A stretch of 6,067 nucleotides of DNA from assembly GCA_031290535.1 (NCBI GenBank), contig JAITNI010000180.1:1-6067 (forward strand). The letters run 5' to 3'. Shown piece after piece: positions 1-5,721 of this stretch. Numbering within the stretch: position 1 is the first letter of the stretch; each line of letters starts with the position of its first letter. Both the position numbers and the translations under genes were made by a program. Source of the stretch: Zoogloeaceae bacterium (GTDB lineage: Bacteria; Pseudomonadota; Gammaproteobacteria; Burkholderiales; Rhodocyclaceae). The notes below the pieces were generated by a model. It worked only from the letters and a program-made list of their open reading frames with translations. It did no database searches and was not told the DNA's origin.

Positions 1-156
1 CGGCGTATGCTGCAACAGCACATCTTCGTCCGGCTGCCGGAACATGCGCCGGGCCGCCTCCTTGTGCTGGCGCTCCTGCCACTTGTTGTAGACAAGGATC
101 CCCACGATGGCGAGGCCCCCCAGGGCGAGAAGTCCGAGTTGCAATTCGTCGTTCAT
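1..156 (-). CDS. zipA: Cell division protein ZipA, N-terminal part (runs off left edge)
   Basis: The first 52 codons are visible; the C-terminal FtsZ-binding domain lies outside the window. The protein starts MNDELQLGLLALGG, and one hydrophobic segment (about residues 7-23, ending GILVYN) is followed by a basic, charged stretch (KWQERQHKEAARR). This is the layout of ZipA: a short periplasmic tip, one membrane anchor, then a cytoplasmic charged linker. ZipA anchors FtsZ protofilaments to the inner membrane at the division site. The start ATG shares its A with the smc stop (TGATG), and a GAGGGA Shine-Dalgarno lies at 166-171, nine bases upstream inside smc, so translation is probably coupled. 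The smc-zipA order is common in Betaproteobacteria and supports the name. Without the C-terminal domain, another single-pass membrane protein cannot be fully excluded. Confidence 0.8.
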   Translation of the reverse strand, partial: MNDELQLGLLALGGLAIVGILVYNKWQERQHKEAARRMFRQPDEDVLLQHTP

Positions 157-3100
157 CAGGCTGCATCCCTCATTTTCAGTGCTGCTTCCATATCCACTTC
201 CACCACGCGCGATACGCCGGATTCCTGCATCGTCACCCCAACCAGCTGGGCGGCCATTTCCATGGCGATTTTATTGTGACTGATGAACAAAAACTGGGTT
301 TGTCCCGACATTTTTCGCACCATGTGGCAAAAGCGTTCCGTGTTGGTATCATCCAGCGGCGCGTCCACCTCGTCCAGAAGGCAGAAAGGGGCCGGATTGA
401 GTTGAAACATGGAGAATACCAAAGCAATGGCCGTCAGTGCTTTTTCTCCGCCAGATAAAAGGTGAATGGTGGAATTTTTTTTGCCCGGCGGCTGCGCGAA
501 CACCTGCACCCCGGCATCCAGAATTTCCTCGCCGGTCATCACCAGCGCCGCCCTTCCGCCGCCGAACAGCTCCGGGAAGAGCTGCCCAAAATGGCTGTTG
601 ACGGTCTCGAAGGTGTTTTGCAGCAGATCGCGGGTTTCGCGGTCAATGCGGCGGATGGCGTTTTCCAGCGTTTCCATCGCTTCCGTGAGATCGGCGGCCT
701 GCGCGTCCAGATAGCCCTTTCTTTCGCGGGCGGTTTCCAGTTCCTGCAAGGCGGCGAGGTTGACCGCGCCCAGTTCGGCAATCGCCTTTTGCAAGCGGCC
801 AATTTCCTGCGCCAGCGCCTGCGGACGGGCGGTTTGCAATTCGTCCTTCAGGGTCTCCCGCAAGCGTTCCTCATCCGCGCCCGCCTCCGTCAATTGTCCG
901 GCCAGTTGCTCCGCGTTCAGGGCGGCGGCCTGCTCCTTCAACTTCAGTTCGCCAATGCGCGCGCGCAGCGGCTCCAGACTGCGCTCAACCCGCAGGCGCT
1001 GTTCTTCCAACGCCTTGAGGCGAGCGGTGGCCGTTTCCAGCGCGTCGCGGCTCGTGGCCAGCGCCGCTTCCTGCGCCTGACGCCGTTCCAGCGCCTGCTG
1101 CAATGCTTCCTCGCAAGCCTCCGGCGGCGTGTCTTCAGACTGCCGCTGGCATTCGGACTGATCTTCGCCAATGCGCGCCAACTGGCGTTCGGCCAGCGCC
1201 AGACTGGCGAAAATCTCCTGCAACTTGCCTTCGCATTCCCGCCCGGAAAATTCGGCTTCGCGCAGTTCGCGCTCCAGCGCGGCGCGGCGCTCGCGTTCGT
1301 CGCGCAAGGCGCGCTCCGTGCCGTCCAGAAGCAGGCGGGTTTCGTGCTCCTGCTCGCGCAGGGTCTCCACCTGTTCGCGCAACAGGGCGATGCCCTCGGC
1401 GGCGGTCAGTTCCTGTTCGCGCGCGTTTTCTTCCTCAATGTCCAGATCGGCCAACTGGGCGCTCATGCGCGCTTCCTGTTCGCGCTGGCGTTCCAGCGCC
1501 TGCGCGCATTTCAGGAGTTCCACCTGCGCGGCGTGCGCCTGTTGCTGCGTGGTTGTCTGTTCTTGCCGCCAGTGCTGCGTCTCCTCCTGTAGGGCGCGGA
1601 TTTGAGCCTCCTCTGCCGCCAGCGCCTCCCGGTTGCCCTCGGCCTCCTGCCGGAGCGCAACCAGATTGCCGCCCAGCGCCTCGATTTCCCGCTGGCGCTC
1701 CAAAAGGCCGTGTCCACTGGGATCCGGCGCGAAAAAGCTGAGGCTGGCGCGTCCCACCAGATCGCCCCCCGGCGTGACCAGAAGCGCATCCGAGGCCAAA
1801 GAGTGCCGCGCCGCCAGCGCTTCTGCCAAACTGGCCACGGTTTTGACCGGCGCGAGCCAGGCCGCCAGCAGGGAACGCCAGACGGCATCTTCCACCTGCA
1901 CCCGTTCCAGCAGGGCACCGGGAACCGGCGTCATGGCATCGACCGATGCGGCATCCGGCAGGCGCAAGGTGAGCTTGCTGCCGGGGCGATCCTGCGCCCA
2001 TTGCGCCGCGTCAGACAGAGAATCCACTGGCAGGGCGTTCAGGCGTTCGCGCAACACGGCTTCCACCGCCACTTCCCACCCCGGCTCGACGGTGAGTTGC
2101 CGCCAGAGCGGCGTGGCGTCCGCCAGCGCGTATTTTTTCAGCCATTCGGAGAGCGTACCGCCCTGCCCTGCTCTGGCCTGCATCTGTTCAAGCGCGTCGC
2201 GCCGCGCCGCAAAGGCGGCGATTTCCCGGTTTTGCTGTTGCAGGCGCTCGGAAATCGCCTGCCGACGCGCCTCCTCTTCCGGCAGACGCGCCTCCAGCGT
2301 GTGCAGATGTTCCCCGGCTTTTGCCTGACGCTCGGCCAGCAGCGCCAGTTCTTCTTCCTTCGTCGCCAGTTCCGCTGCGCGCGCCTCGCGCTCCGCCGCG
2401 TCGCACAGCCCCAATTCCTGACGCAATTTATCCCGCCGCTGCGCCAGCGCTTGCAGGCTCCGCTGGGCGTGGGCGCGATGCGTCAGCTCCACTTGCAGGC
2501 GCTGTTCGGTCTGGGCGATTTCGCGGCGCGTCCGCTCCATTTCTACTTGCGCCGCCCGGTGCGCTTCTTCGGCCTGCGGCTCGCGCCCGGCCTGCGCCTC
2601 GTTTTTTGCCTCGGCCTCTTCCAGACGGCGGTTCGCCAGTTCCTGCAAGGCTTCCCAACGCTCGCGGTCGCTGGCGAGTTTTTCCGCCTGCGCCGTCCAG
2701 TGCGTCTCTTCCCCGGCCAGTTGCGTCAAACGCGCTTCCAGTTTGAGGCGGGATTCCTTGCGATGGCGAATTTCCGTTTCCAGCCGCGCCACTTCCGCAT
2801 TGACGGCAAACAGTTCGCTTTGCGCCTGATGCACGGCGTCTCCCGCCGAAAAGTGCGCTTCCCGCGCCGTTTCCAGATGGTTTTCCGTCTCGCGCAGGGC
2901 GCTGGCAAACCCTTCCAGTTCGGTCGTCGCCCGTTCCACTTCCAGCGCCATGCGCCCCTGTTCGGTTTGCGCGTCGTTGCGGCGCAAAATCCAGAGAATC
3001 TGCTGCTTTTTCGTCAGCAGATCGTTGTATTCATGATATTGACGCGCCACCTCGGCCTGACCTTCCAGCCGTTCCATCTGCCCGCCCAGTTCCAGACGGA

Positions 3101-3689
3101 TGTCTTCCACACGGGTCAGGTTTTCGCGGGTATCTTCCAGACGGCCCTCGGTCTCCTTGCGCCGCTCCTTGTAGCGCGTCACCCCGGCGGCTTCTTCCAG
3201 AAACACCCGCAAGTCGTCAGGCCGCGCCTCGATGATGCGGGAAATCATGCCCTGCCCGATGATGGCATACGCCCGTGGCCCCAACCCGGTGCCGAGGAAC
3301 AAGTCGGTGATGTCCTTCCGGCGCACCTTCAGGTTGTTGATGAAATAGTCGGACTGCCCGCTGCGGGTCAACACCCGCTTGACCGCCAGTTCCGTGTACT
3401 GGCTCCACTGCCCCAGGGCGCGACCCAGCGCGTTGTCGAACACCAGTTCAACCGAGGCGCGGGCAACGGGTTTGCGGTTCGTCGAACCGTTGAAAATCAC
3501 GTCCTGCATGGATTCGCCGCGCAATTCGGACGCCTTCGATTCCCCCAGCACCCAGCGCACCGCGTCCATGATGTTCGACTTGCCGCAGCCATTCGGCCCC
3601 ACCACGCCCACCAACTGCCCCGGCAAGGCCACCACCGTGGGATCAACAAAAGACTTGAAGCCGGAAAGTTTGAGTTTGGTCAGGCGCAT
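156..3689 (-). CDS. smc: Chromosome segregation ATPase Smc
   Basis: A complete 1177-aa protein, normal for bacterial Smc. It is the dimeric ATPase of the Smc-ScpAB condensin, which compacts and individualises nucleoid DNA in the cytoplasm. The N-terminal head (about 1-165) opens MRLTKLKLSGFKSFVDPT and carries Walker A GPNGCGKS at 31-38. A first coiled-coil arm (about 165-500) is rich in Glu, Gln, Arg and Ala. The hinge (about 511-650) includes GGTLSEWLKKYAL and FFAPDPSGHG. The second arm runs to about 1010. The C-terminal head has the ABC signature LSGGEK at 1078-1083, Walker B with D1106/E1107 in CLLDEVDAPLDD, and the switch SHN at 1137-1139. No key residue is missing. The reading frame extends 38 codons upstream to an ATG at 3803, but family alignment from memory favours 3689. 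There is no Shine-Dalgarno there; a (CT)6 tract occupies the place. It is followed by zipA in one operon. Confidence 0.97.
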   Translation of the reverse strand: MRLTKLKLSGFKSFVDPTVVALPGQLVGVVGPNGCGKSNIMDAVRWVLGESKASELRGESMQDVIFNGSTNRKPVARASVELVFDNALGRALGQWSQYTELAVKRVLTRSGQSDYFINNLKVRRKDITDLFLGTGLGPRAYAIIGQGMISRIIEARPDDLRVFLEEAAGVTRYKERRKETEGRLEDTRENLTRVEDIRLELGGQMERLEGQAEVARQYHEYNDLLTKKQQILWILRRNDAQTEQGRMALEVERATTELEGFASALRETENHLETAREAHFSAGDAVHQAQSELFAVNAEVARLETEIRHRKESRLKLEARLTQLAGEETHWTAQAEKLASDRERWEALQELANRRLEEAEAKNEAQAGREPQAEEAHRAAQVEMERTRREIAQTEQRLQVELTHRAHAQRSLQALAQRRDKLRQELGLCDAAEREARAAELATKEEELALLAERQAKAGEHLHTLEARLPEEEARRQAISERLQQQNREIAAFAARRDALEQMQARAGQGGTLSEWLKKYALADATPLWRQLTVEPGWEVAVEAVLRERLNALPVDSLSDAAQWAQDRPGSKLTLRLPDAASVDAMTPVPGALLERVQVEDAVWRSLLAAWLAPVKTVASLAEALAARHSLASDALLVTPGGDLVGRASLSFFAPDPSGHGLLERQREIEALGGNLVALRQEAEGNREALAAEEAQIRALQEETQHWRQEQTTTQQQAHAAQVELLKCAQALERQREQEARMSAQLADLDIEEENAREQELTAAEGIALLREQVETLREQEHETRLLLDGTERALRDERERRAALERELREAEFSGRECEGKLQEIFASLALAERQLARIGEDQSECQRQSEDTPPEACEEALQQALERRQAQEAALATSRDALETATARLKALEEQRLRVERSLEPLRARIGELKLKEQAAALNAEQLAGQLTEAGADEERLRETLKDELQTARPQALAQEIGRLQKAIAELGAVNLAALQELETARERKGYLDAQAADLTEAMETLENAIRRIDRETRDLLQNTFETVNSHFGQLFPELFGGGRAALVMTGEEILDAGVQVFAQPPGKKNSTIHLLSGGEKALTAIALVFSMFQLNPAPFCLLDEVDAPLDDTNTERFCHMVRKMSGQTQFLFISHNKIAMEMAAQLVGVTMQESGVSRVVEVDMEAALKMRDAA
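166..171 (-). promoter_or_regulatory. Shine-Dalgarno of zipA within the end of smc
   Basis: On the minus strand GAGGGA lies nine bases before the zipA ATG, inside the last codons of smc. With the TGATG stop/start overlap it fixes the zipA start and suggests termination-reinitiation coupling. Confidence 0.7.
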
Positions 3690-3703
3690 GGAGAGAGAGA
3701 GAG
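3690..3703 (-). repeat. (CT)6 dinucleotide tract abutting the smc start codon
   Basis: On the minus strand the 14 bases before the smc ATG are six CT units plus CC. This pyrimidine tract replaces the purine-rich Shine-Dalgarno expected there. If translation began further upstream in the same open frame, the tract would encode Leu-Ser repeats and a slippage would shift frame. No function is shown by sequence alone. Confidence 0.85.
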
Positions 3704-3753
3704 TTCGGGGACGGTCGGCAACAACTGTGGAGCAAGTCGCAAAACGGGGCGCT

Positions 3754-3759
3754 ATCATA
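3754..3759 (-). promoter_or_regulatory. Candidate -10 box for smc
   Basis: TATGAT on the minus strand matches the TATAAT consensus at five of six positions and would place the transcript start near 3747, giving a leader of roughly 57 bases. No good -35 hexamer is found 16-18 bases upstream, so this is only a candidate. Confidence 0.3.
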
Positions 3760-3888
3760 TCATCCCCGACGGCAGATACCGCCCGAAAAACGCGCCGCGC
3801 CAATCAATTTCTGCGCGCCTCTCTGCTGCCCCCCAAGCAGCCGCGCCGAAACAGGTGTTTTGAACGCAACACCTTGCGCCGCCGCCGA

Positions 3889-3916
3889 CAGGCGGAAAAA
3901 AGCGATTTTCCGCCTG
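3889..3916. repeat. 11-bp perfect hairpin between smc and exbD
   Basis: CAGGCGGAAAA at 3889-3899 pairs perfectly with TTTTCCGCCTG at 3906-3916 around a six-base loop (AAGCGA). Neither side is followed by a T-run, so it is not a typical intrinsic terminator. A weaker 7-bp hairpin (AGGTGTT/AACACCT, 3853-3874) and a 5-bp one (GGCGC/GCGCC, 3940-3952) sit beside it. It could be an operator, an RNA fold, or the remains of a dispersed repeat. Confidence 0.6.
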
Positions 3917-3972
3917 CCACGCGCCCGGAGGGGATTTTTGGCGCTGTGCGCCGAAGCAGGCACGAGTTCTGC

Positions 3973-3980
3973 TATATAAG
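3973..3980 (+). promoter_or_regulatory. Candidate -10 region for exbD
   Basis: TATATAAG is the only AT-rich box just ahead of exbD and would give a leader of about 30 bases including the Shine-Dalgarno. The expected -35 position is GC-rich and does not match TTGACA, so support is weak. Confidence 0.3.
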
Positions 3981-4003
3981 AAATTTCCACGCTCCCACGT
4001 AAA

Positions 4004-4008
4004 AGGAA
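4004..4008 (+). promoter_or_regulatory. exbD ribosome binding site
   Basis: AGGAA within AAAAGGAATC lies nine bases before the ATG at 4018. It selects this start over the in-frame Met codons 19 and 22. Confidence 0.65.
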
Positions 4009-4017
4009 TCTTCGCCC

Positions 4018-4452
4018 ATGGCAACCCTTCTCACCGCCTCTTTAGGCAACAAGTCCGACGAGCCGCAGGTGATGGCGGAAATGAACACCACGCCCCTGAT
4101 CGACGTGATGCTGGTGTTGCTCATCATGCTGATTATCACCATCCCGATTCAACTGCACGCGGTAAATCTTGACCTGCCCATCGGCAATCCCCCGCCGCCC
4201 GCCACGCCGCCGGAAATCGTCCAGATTCGCATTGAAGGCGCGGGCGAAGTATTCTGGAATGGCGAACCGGTCGCCGATGCCGCCAGTCTGGAACGCCAAC
4301 TGTCGGAAATCGCCGCGCAGGGCACCCGCCCGGAACTGCATATTCGCCCCGACAAAAGCGTCCCCTATCGCCATGTCGCGGGCGTCATGGCAGCGGTACA
4401 ACGGCACGGCCTCACCAAAGTCGGACTGGTCGGTTCCGAACAATTCCTCTGA
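4018..4452 (+). CDS. exbD: ExbD/TolR-family biopolymer transport protein
   Basis: A 144-aa inner-membrane protein, the usual ExbD length. A short cytoplasmic N-terminus leads into MAEMNTTPLIDVMLVLLIML, the family's hallmark single transmembrane helix (about 27-46). Its conserved proton-pathway aspartate is D29. A proline-rich linker (PPPPATPPE) follows, then the periplasmic domain with the family signature RPDKSVPYRHVAGVMAA near residues 109-125. In the ExbB-ExbD-TonB complex this subunit uses the proton motive force to energise outer-membrane uptake of iron chelates or cobalamin. TolR is the alternative, but the RPDKSVPY motif, the proline-rich linker and the absence of tol genes favour ExbD. 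Unusually, no exbB or tonB is adjacent: the gene is divergent from smc and followed by repeats and a terminator, so it is probably monocistronic and uses an ExbB encoded elsewhere. Confidence 0.92.
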   Translation: MATLLTASLGNKSDEPQVMAEMNTTPLIDVMLVLLIMLIITIPIQLHAVNLDLPIGNPPPPATPPEIVQIRIEGAGEVFWNGEPVADAASLERQLSEIAAQGTRPELHIRPDKSVPYRHVAGVMAAVQRHGLTKVGLVGSEQFL

Positions 4453-4567
4453 GGAAACTCTGCACAAGTTCCACCCGTTCGGGCTGAGCCTGTCGAAGCC
4501 CTTGTTTTTACGGGGAATGCCCTTCGACAGAGCTTCAGGGCAAACGGCCTTGTGCAGAGTTCCCCTG
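4453..4567 (+). repeat. Composite palindromic intergenic repeat, copy A
   Basis: The outer arms AACTCTGCACAAG (4456-4468) and CTTGTGCAGAGTT (4549-4561) are a perfect 13-bp inverted repeat. Inside, 4475-4498 and 4522-4547 form a second, imperfect inverted repeat. It has the form CCGTTCG..CTGAGC..TGTCGAAG, a motif class I recall from short intergenic repeats in many bacterial genomes. The middle is CCCTTGTTTTTACGGGGAA. The whole unit could fold as one long cruciform or RNA stem. It begins one base after the exbD stop codon. Its right half (4499-4567) recurs almost exactly, inverted, as copy C. Confidence 0.85.
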
Positions 4568-4594
4568 AAAAAAGGGCGGTTCCATGAACCGCCC
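4568..4594 (-). terminator. Minus-strand intrinsic terminator
   Basis: GGGCGGTTC (4574-4582) and GAACCGCCC (4586-4594) form a perfect 9-bp stem with a 3-base loop. On the minus strand the stem is followed by six T residues (4568-4573), a textbook Rho-independent terminator. No minus-strand gene lies upstream of it in the spacer, so what it terminates is unclear. Confidence 0.65.
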
Positions 4595-4607
4595 GACCTT
4601 TCCAAAT

Positions 4608-4641
4608 GGCGGGACGCTGAGCACAGCCTCTCGCCTTTTTT
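4608..4641 (+). terminator. Plus-strand intrinsic terminator T1 (likely for exbD)
   Basis: GGCGGGACGCTG (4608-4619), loop AGCA, and CAGCCTCTCGCC (4624-4635) form a stem with one C/C mismatch and one G-U pair, followed by six T. It is the first plus-strand terminator after exbD. It matches terminator T2 at 31 of 34 positions in the same orientation. Confidence 0.75.
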
Positions 4642-4661
4642 GTATCGCGATGCCTGCAAGG

Positions 4662-4775
4662 ACGTTCTGAACAAAGCCGTTCGCCCTGAGCCGTGGTCGA
4701 ACGGAATTCCTTGCAAAAACAAGGGCAACGACCAAGCTCAGCCCGAACCCGTCGGGAATTGTTCAGAGTTTCCCC
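4662..4775 (-). repeat. Composite palindromic intergenic repeat, copy B (diverged, inverted to A)
   Basis: Read on the plus strand, this aligns over its whole length with the reverse complement of copy A. Shared blocks in order are GCCGTT, GCCCTGA, TCGAA, AATTCC, AAAAACAAGGG, GCTCAGCCCGAAC and CAGAGTTTCC. Its outer arms TCTGAACAA (4666-4674) and TTGTTCAGA (4759-4767) are a perfect 9-bp inverted repeat. These arms differ from those of A yet still pair with each other, suggesting the fold is maintained. Its right end supplies the -35 position of the rpn promoter. Confidence 0.75.
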
Positions 4776-4787
4776 AAGCGATATAAT
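4759..4787 (+). promoter_or_regulatory. Promoter of rpn, giving a leaderless or near-leaderless message
   Basis: A perfect TATAAT at 4782-4787 lies 17 bases after TTGTTC (4759-4764, three of six matches to TTGACA). Transcription should begin at about 4793-4796, and the rpn ATG is at 4796. The -35 hexamer is part of repeat B. Confidence 0.65.
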
Positions 4788-4795
4788 TCAAAATC

Positions 4796-5656
4796 ATGAA
4801 TCCCCTCCTCTCCCCCCGCTACGATGACGTTTTCAAGATGCTGTTCGGCGACGCCCGCAACGGCGAAATCCTGCAAGCCTTTCTGGAAGCCGCCTTGCCG
4901 CTGTCCGATGACGACTACCGGGAGATCATCCTGCTCAATCTCTATTTGCCCAACGAGAATGTGGGCGACAAGGCAGGCATTCTGGACATCAAGGCCAAAA
5001 CCGCTTCCGGCAAAATGATCGACATCGAAATTCAGATGGCAAACCATGCCGCGCTACACGAACGTATCGTGTATTATCTGGCGAAGATGGTCACGGAACA
5101 GATCAGCGAAGGCGAACTCTATGACAAGATCAAGCCCGCCATCTGCATCCTGATTACCGATTTTGAGATGGTGCCCGAAAACAGGGGCTACCATAACCGC
5201 TTCCGCCTGCATGACCCGGAGAGCCGCACGGATTTCTGCAAGGCGCAGAATCACCTGTTGCAAATTCATACGCTGGAACTCCCCAAACTGCCAAAACAGG
5301 AAGACGGAACGAAACTGTGGGACTGGCTGGAGTTTTTGAAAGCAAAAGACAAGGAGGAACTGAACATGCTGGCGGAAAAGAACCCGGATGTAAAAAAGGC
5401 GGTGGTGAAGCTCATTGAGCTTTCCGCCGATGACAAGGCGCGAATGCTGCATGAAGCCCGCATCAAGGCGGAGCGCGACCAAAAGGCGCGGGAAAAATTT
5501 GTGCAGGATGAGGCGTGGAAGATTGGTCTGGAAGAAGGCCGGAAGAATGAACGGCTTGCCATTGCCCGTAATGCGCTGCACAAGAATATGCTTCTTGAAG
5601 ACATCATGGCACTGACCGGTCTGAGCCGCGAAGAAATTCAAACATTGTTGCACTAA
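4796..5656 (+). CDS. Rpn-family PD-(D/E)XK nuclease (annotated as recombination-promoting nuclease or putative transposase)
   Basis: A 286-aa cytoplasmic protein matching the Rpn/PDDEXK family (TIGR01784-like). The N-terminus NPLLSPRYDDVFKMLFGD is the family opening (typically D..FK.LFG). The nuclease core follows: GILDIKAKTASGK then IDIEIQM, giving candidate catalytic D64, E78 and Q80 (the family's D...ExQ version of the motif). The region about 150-190 is a linker with LWDWLEFLKAK. The C-terminal third is helical and charged (DKARMLHEARIKAERDQKA), ending EDIMALTGLSREEIQTLLH, as in relatives. Family members are DNA endonucleases tied to RecA-independent recombination and, in E. coli, phage defence. 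There is no Shine-Dalgarno; the start is chosen because the next Met (15) lies inside the conserved N-terminus. The gene is flanked by inverted repeats. Codon 191 begins a candidate internal product. Confidence 0.9.
   Translation: MNPLLSPRYDDVFKMLFGDARNGEILQAFLEAALPLSDDDYREIILLNLYLPNENVGDKAGILDIKAKTASGKMIDIEIQMANHAALHERIVYYLAKMVTEQISEGELYDKIKPAICILITDFEMVPENRGYHNRFRLHDPESRTDFCKAQNHLLQIHTLELPKLPKQEDGTKLWDWLEFLKAKDKEELNMLAEKNPDVKKAVVKLIELSADDKARMLHEARIKAERDQKAREKFVQDEAWKIGLEEGRKNERLAIARNALHKNMLLEDIMALTGLSREEIQTLLH
5351..5357 (+). promoter_or_regulatory. Internal consensus Shine-Dalgarno within rpn
   Basis: AAGGAGG lies eight bases before an in-frame ATG at 5366. It is the strongest ribosome binding site near any start in this window. 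Caveat: it coincides with Lys-Glu-Glu codons, which can create such a string by chance. Confidence 0.6.
5366..5656 (+). CDS. Candidate internal-start Rpn C-terminal small protein (RpnS-like antitoxin)
   Basis: In-frame initiation at codon 191 of the rpn gene would produce a 96-aa protein starting MLAEKNPDVKKAVVKL and ending at the same stop. It lacks the nuclease core and keeps the whole helical C-terminal domain. The start has an AAGGAGG ribosome binding site with eight-base spacing, whereas the full-length start has none. From published work I recall that E. coli rpn genes encode such a short C-terminal form, which binds and blocks the toxic full-length nuclease. By analogy this would be an intragenic antitoxin. 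I see no convincing promoter just upstream of 5351, so it may be translated from the full transcript. The expression itself is inference. Confidence 0.45.
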   Translation: MLAEKNPDVKKAVVKLIELSADDKARMLHEARIKAERDQKAREKFVQDEAWKIGLEEGRKNERLAIARNALHKNMLLEDIMALTGLSREEIQTLLH

Positions 5657-5658
5657 AC

Positions 5659-5704
5659 CGGGTTGCCAGCCTGGCACTGAATATCGCAAGTCACGCGATA
5701 CCCG
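5659..5704. repeat. Possible three-way-junction structure just after rpn
   Basis: CGGGT (5659-5663) pairs with ACCCG (5700-5704), enclosing two hairpins: TGCCA/TGGCA (5664-5676, 3-base loop) and ATCGC/GCGAT (5683-5699, 7-base loop). It begins three bases after the rpn stop and is followed by CCCC and four T. It could act as an RNA 3' end or be part of a dispersed element. All stems are only 5 bp, so significance is uncertain. Confidence 0.4.
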
Positions 5705-5721
5705 CCCCTTTTGCCCATACC

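Larger units (their letters stand above)
3690..4017. other. Divergent smc/exbD intergenic region
   Basis: This 328-base spacer separates the divergent starts of smc and exbD. It holds the CT tract, the candidate smc -10 box, three hairpins (3853-3874, 3889-3916, 3940-3952), a TATATAAG stretch at 3973-3980 and the exbD Shine-Dalgarno. Short open frames here have no recognisable protein content. No tRNA, Fur-box-like palindrome or transposase fragment is seen. Confidence 0.7.
4453..4795. other. Repeat-dense spacer between exbD and rpn
   Basis: This 343-base stretch contains no credible gene. It is almost filled by repeat A, a minus-strand terminator, plus-strand terminator T1, repeat B, and the rpn promoter. 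Open frames crossing it read repeat sequence. Confidence 0.8.

Noticed and set aside
462..1592. A 376-codon plus-strand open frame opposite smc
   Set aside because: Same reason: an antisense shadow of the coiled-coil region with no recognisable domain.
3690..3803. Longer smc starting at ATG 3803
   Set aside because: The extra 38 residues have no family counterpart, and Smc proteins begin at MRLTKLKLSGFKSF. Kept as a question only because the 3689 start lacks a Shine-Dalgarno.
1602..3863. A 753-codon open frame on the plus strand, antisense to smc
   Set aside because: It lies opposite a full-length, motif-complete Smc. Its product is Arg/Gln/Phe/Leu-rich low-complexity sequence, as expected from the antisense of Glu/Ala/Arg coiled-coil codons in GC-rich DNA.
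3960..4017. Fur box upstream of exbD
   Set aside because: I looked for a GATAATGATAATCATTATC-like palindrome and found no acceptable match.
4169..4786. A 205-codon plus-strand frame over exbD and the spacer
   Set aside because: It overlaps exbD in another frame and then reads through repeats, terminators and repeat B; no domain is visible.
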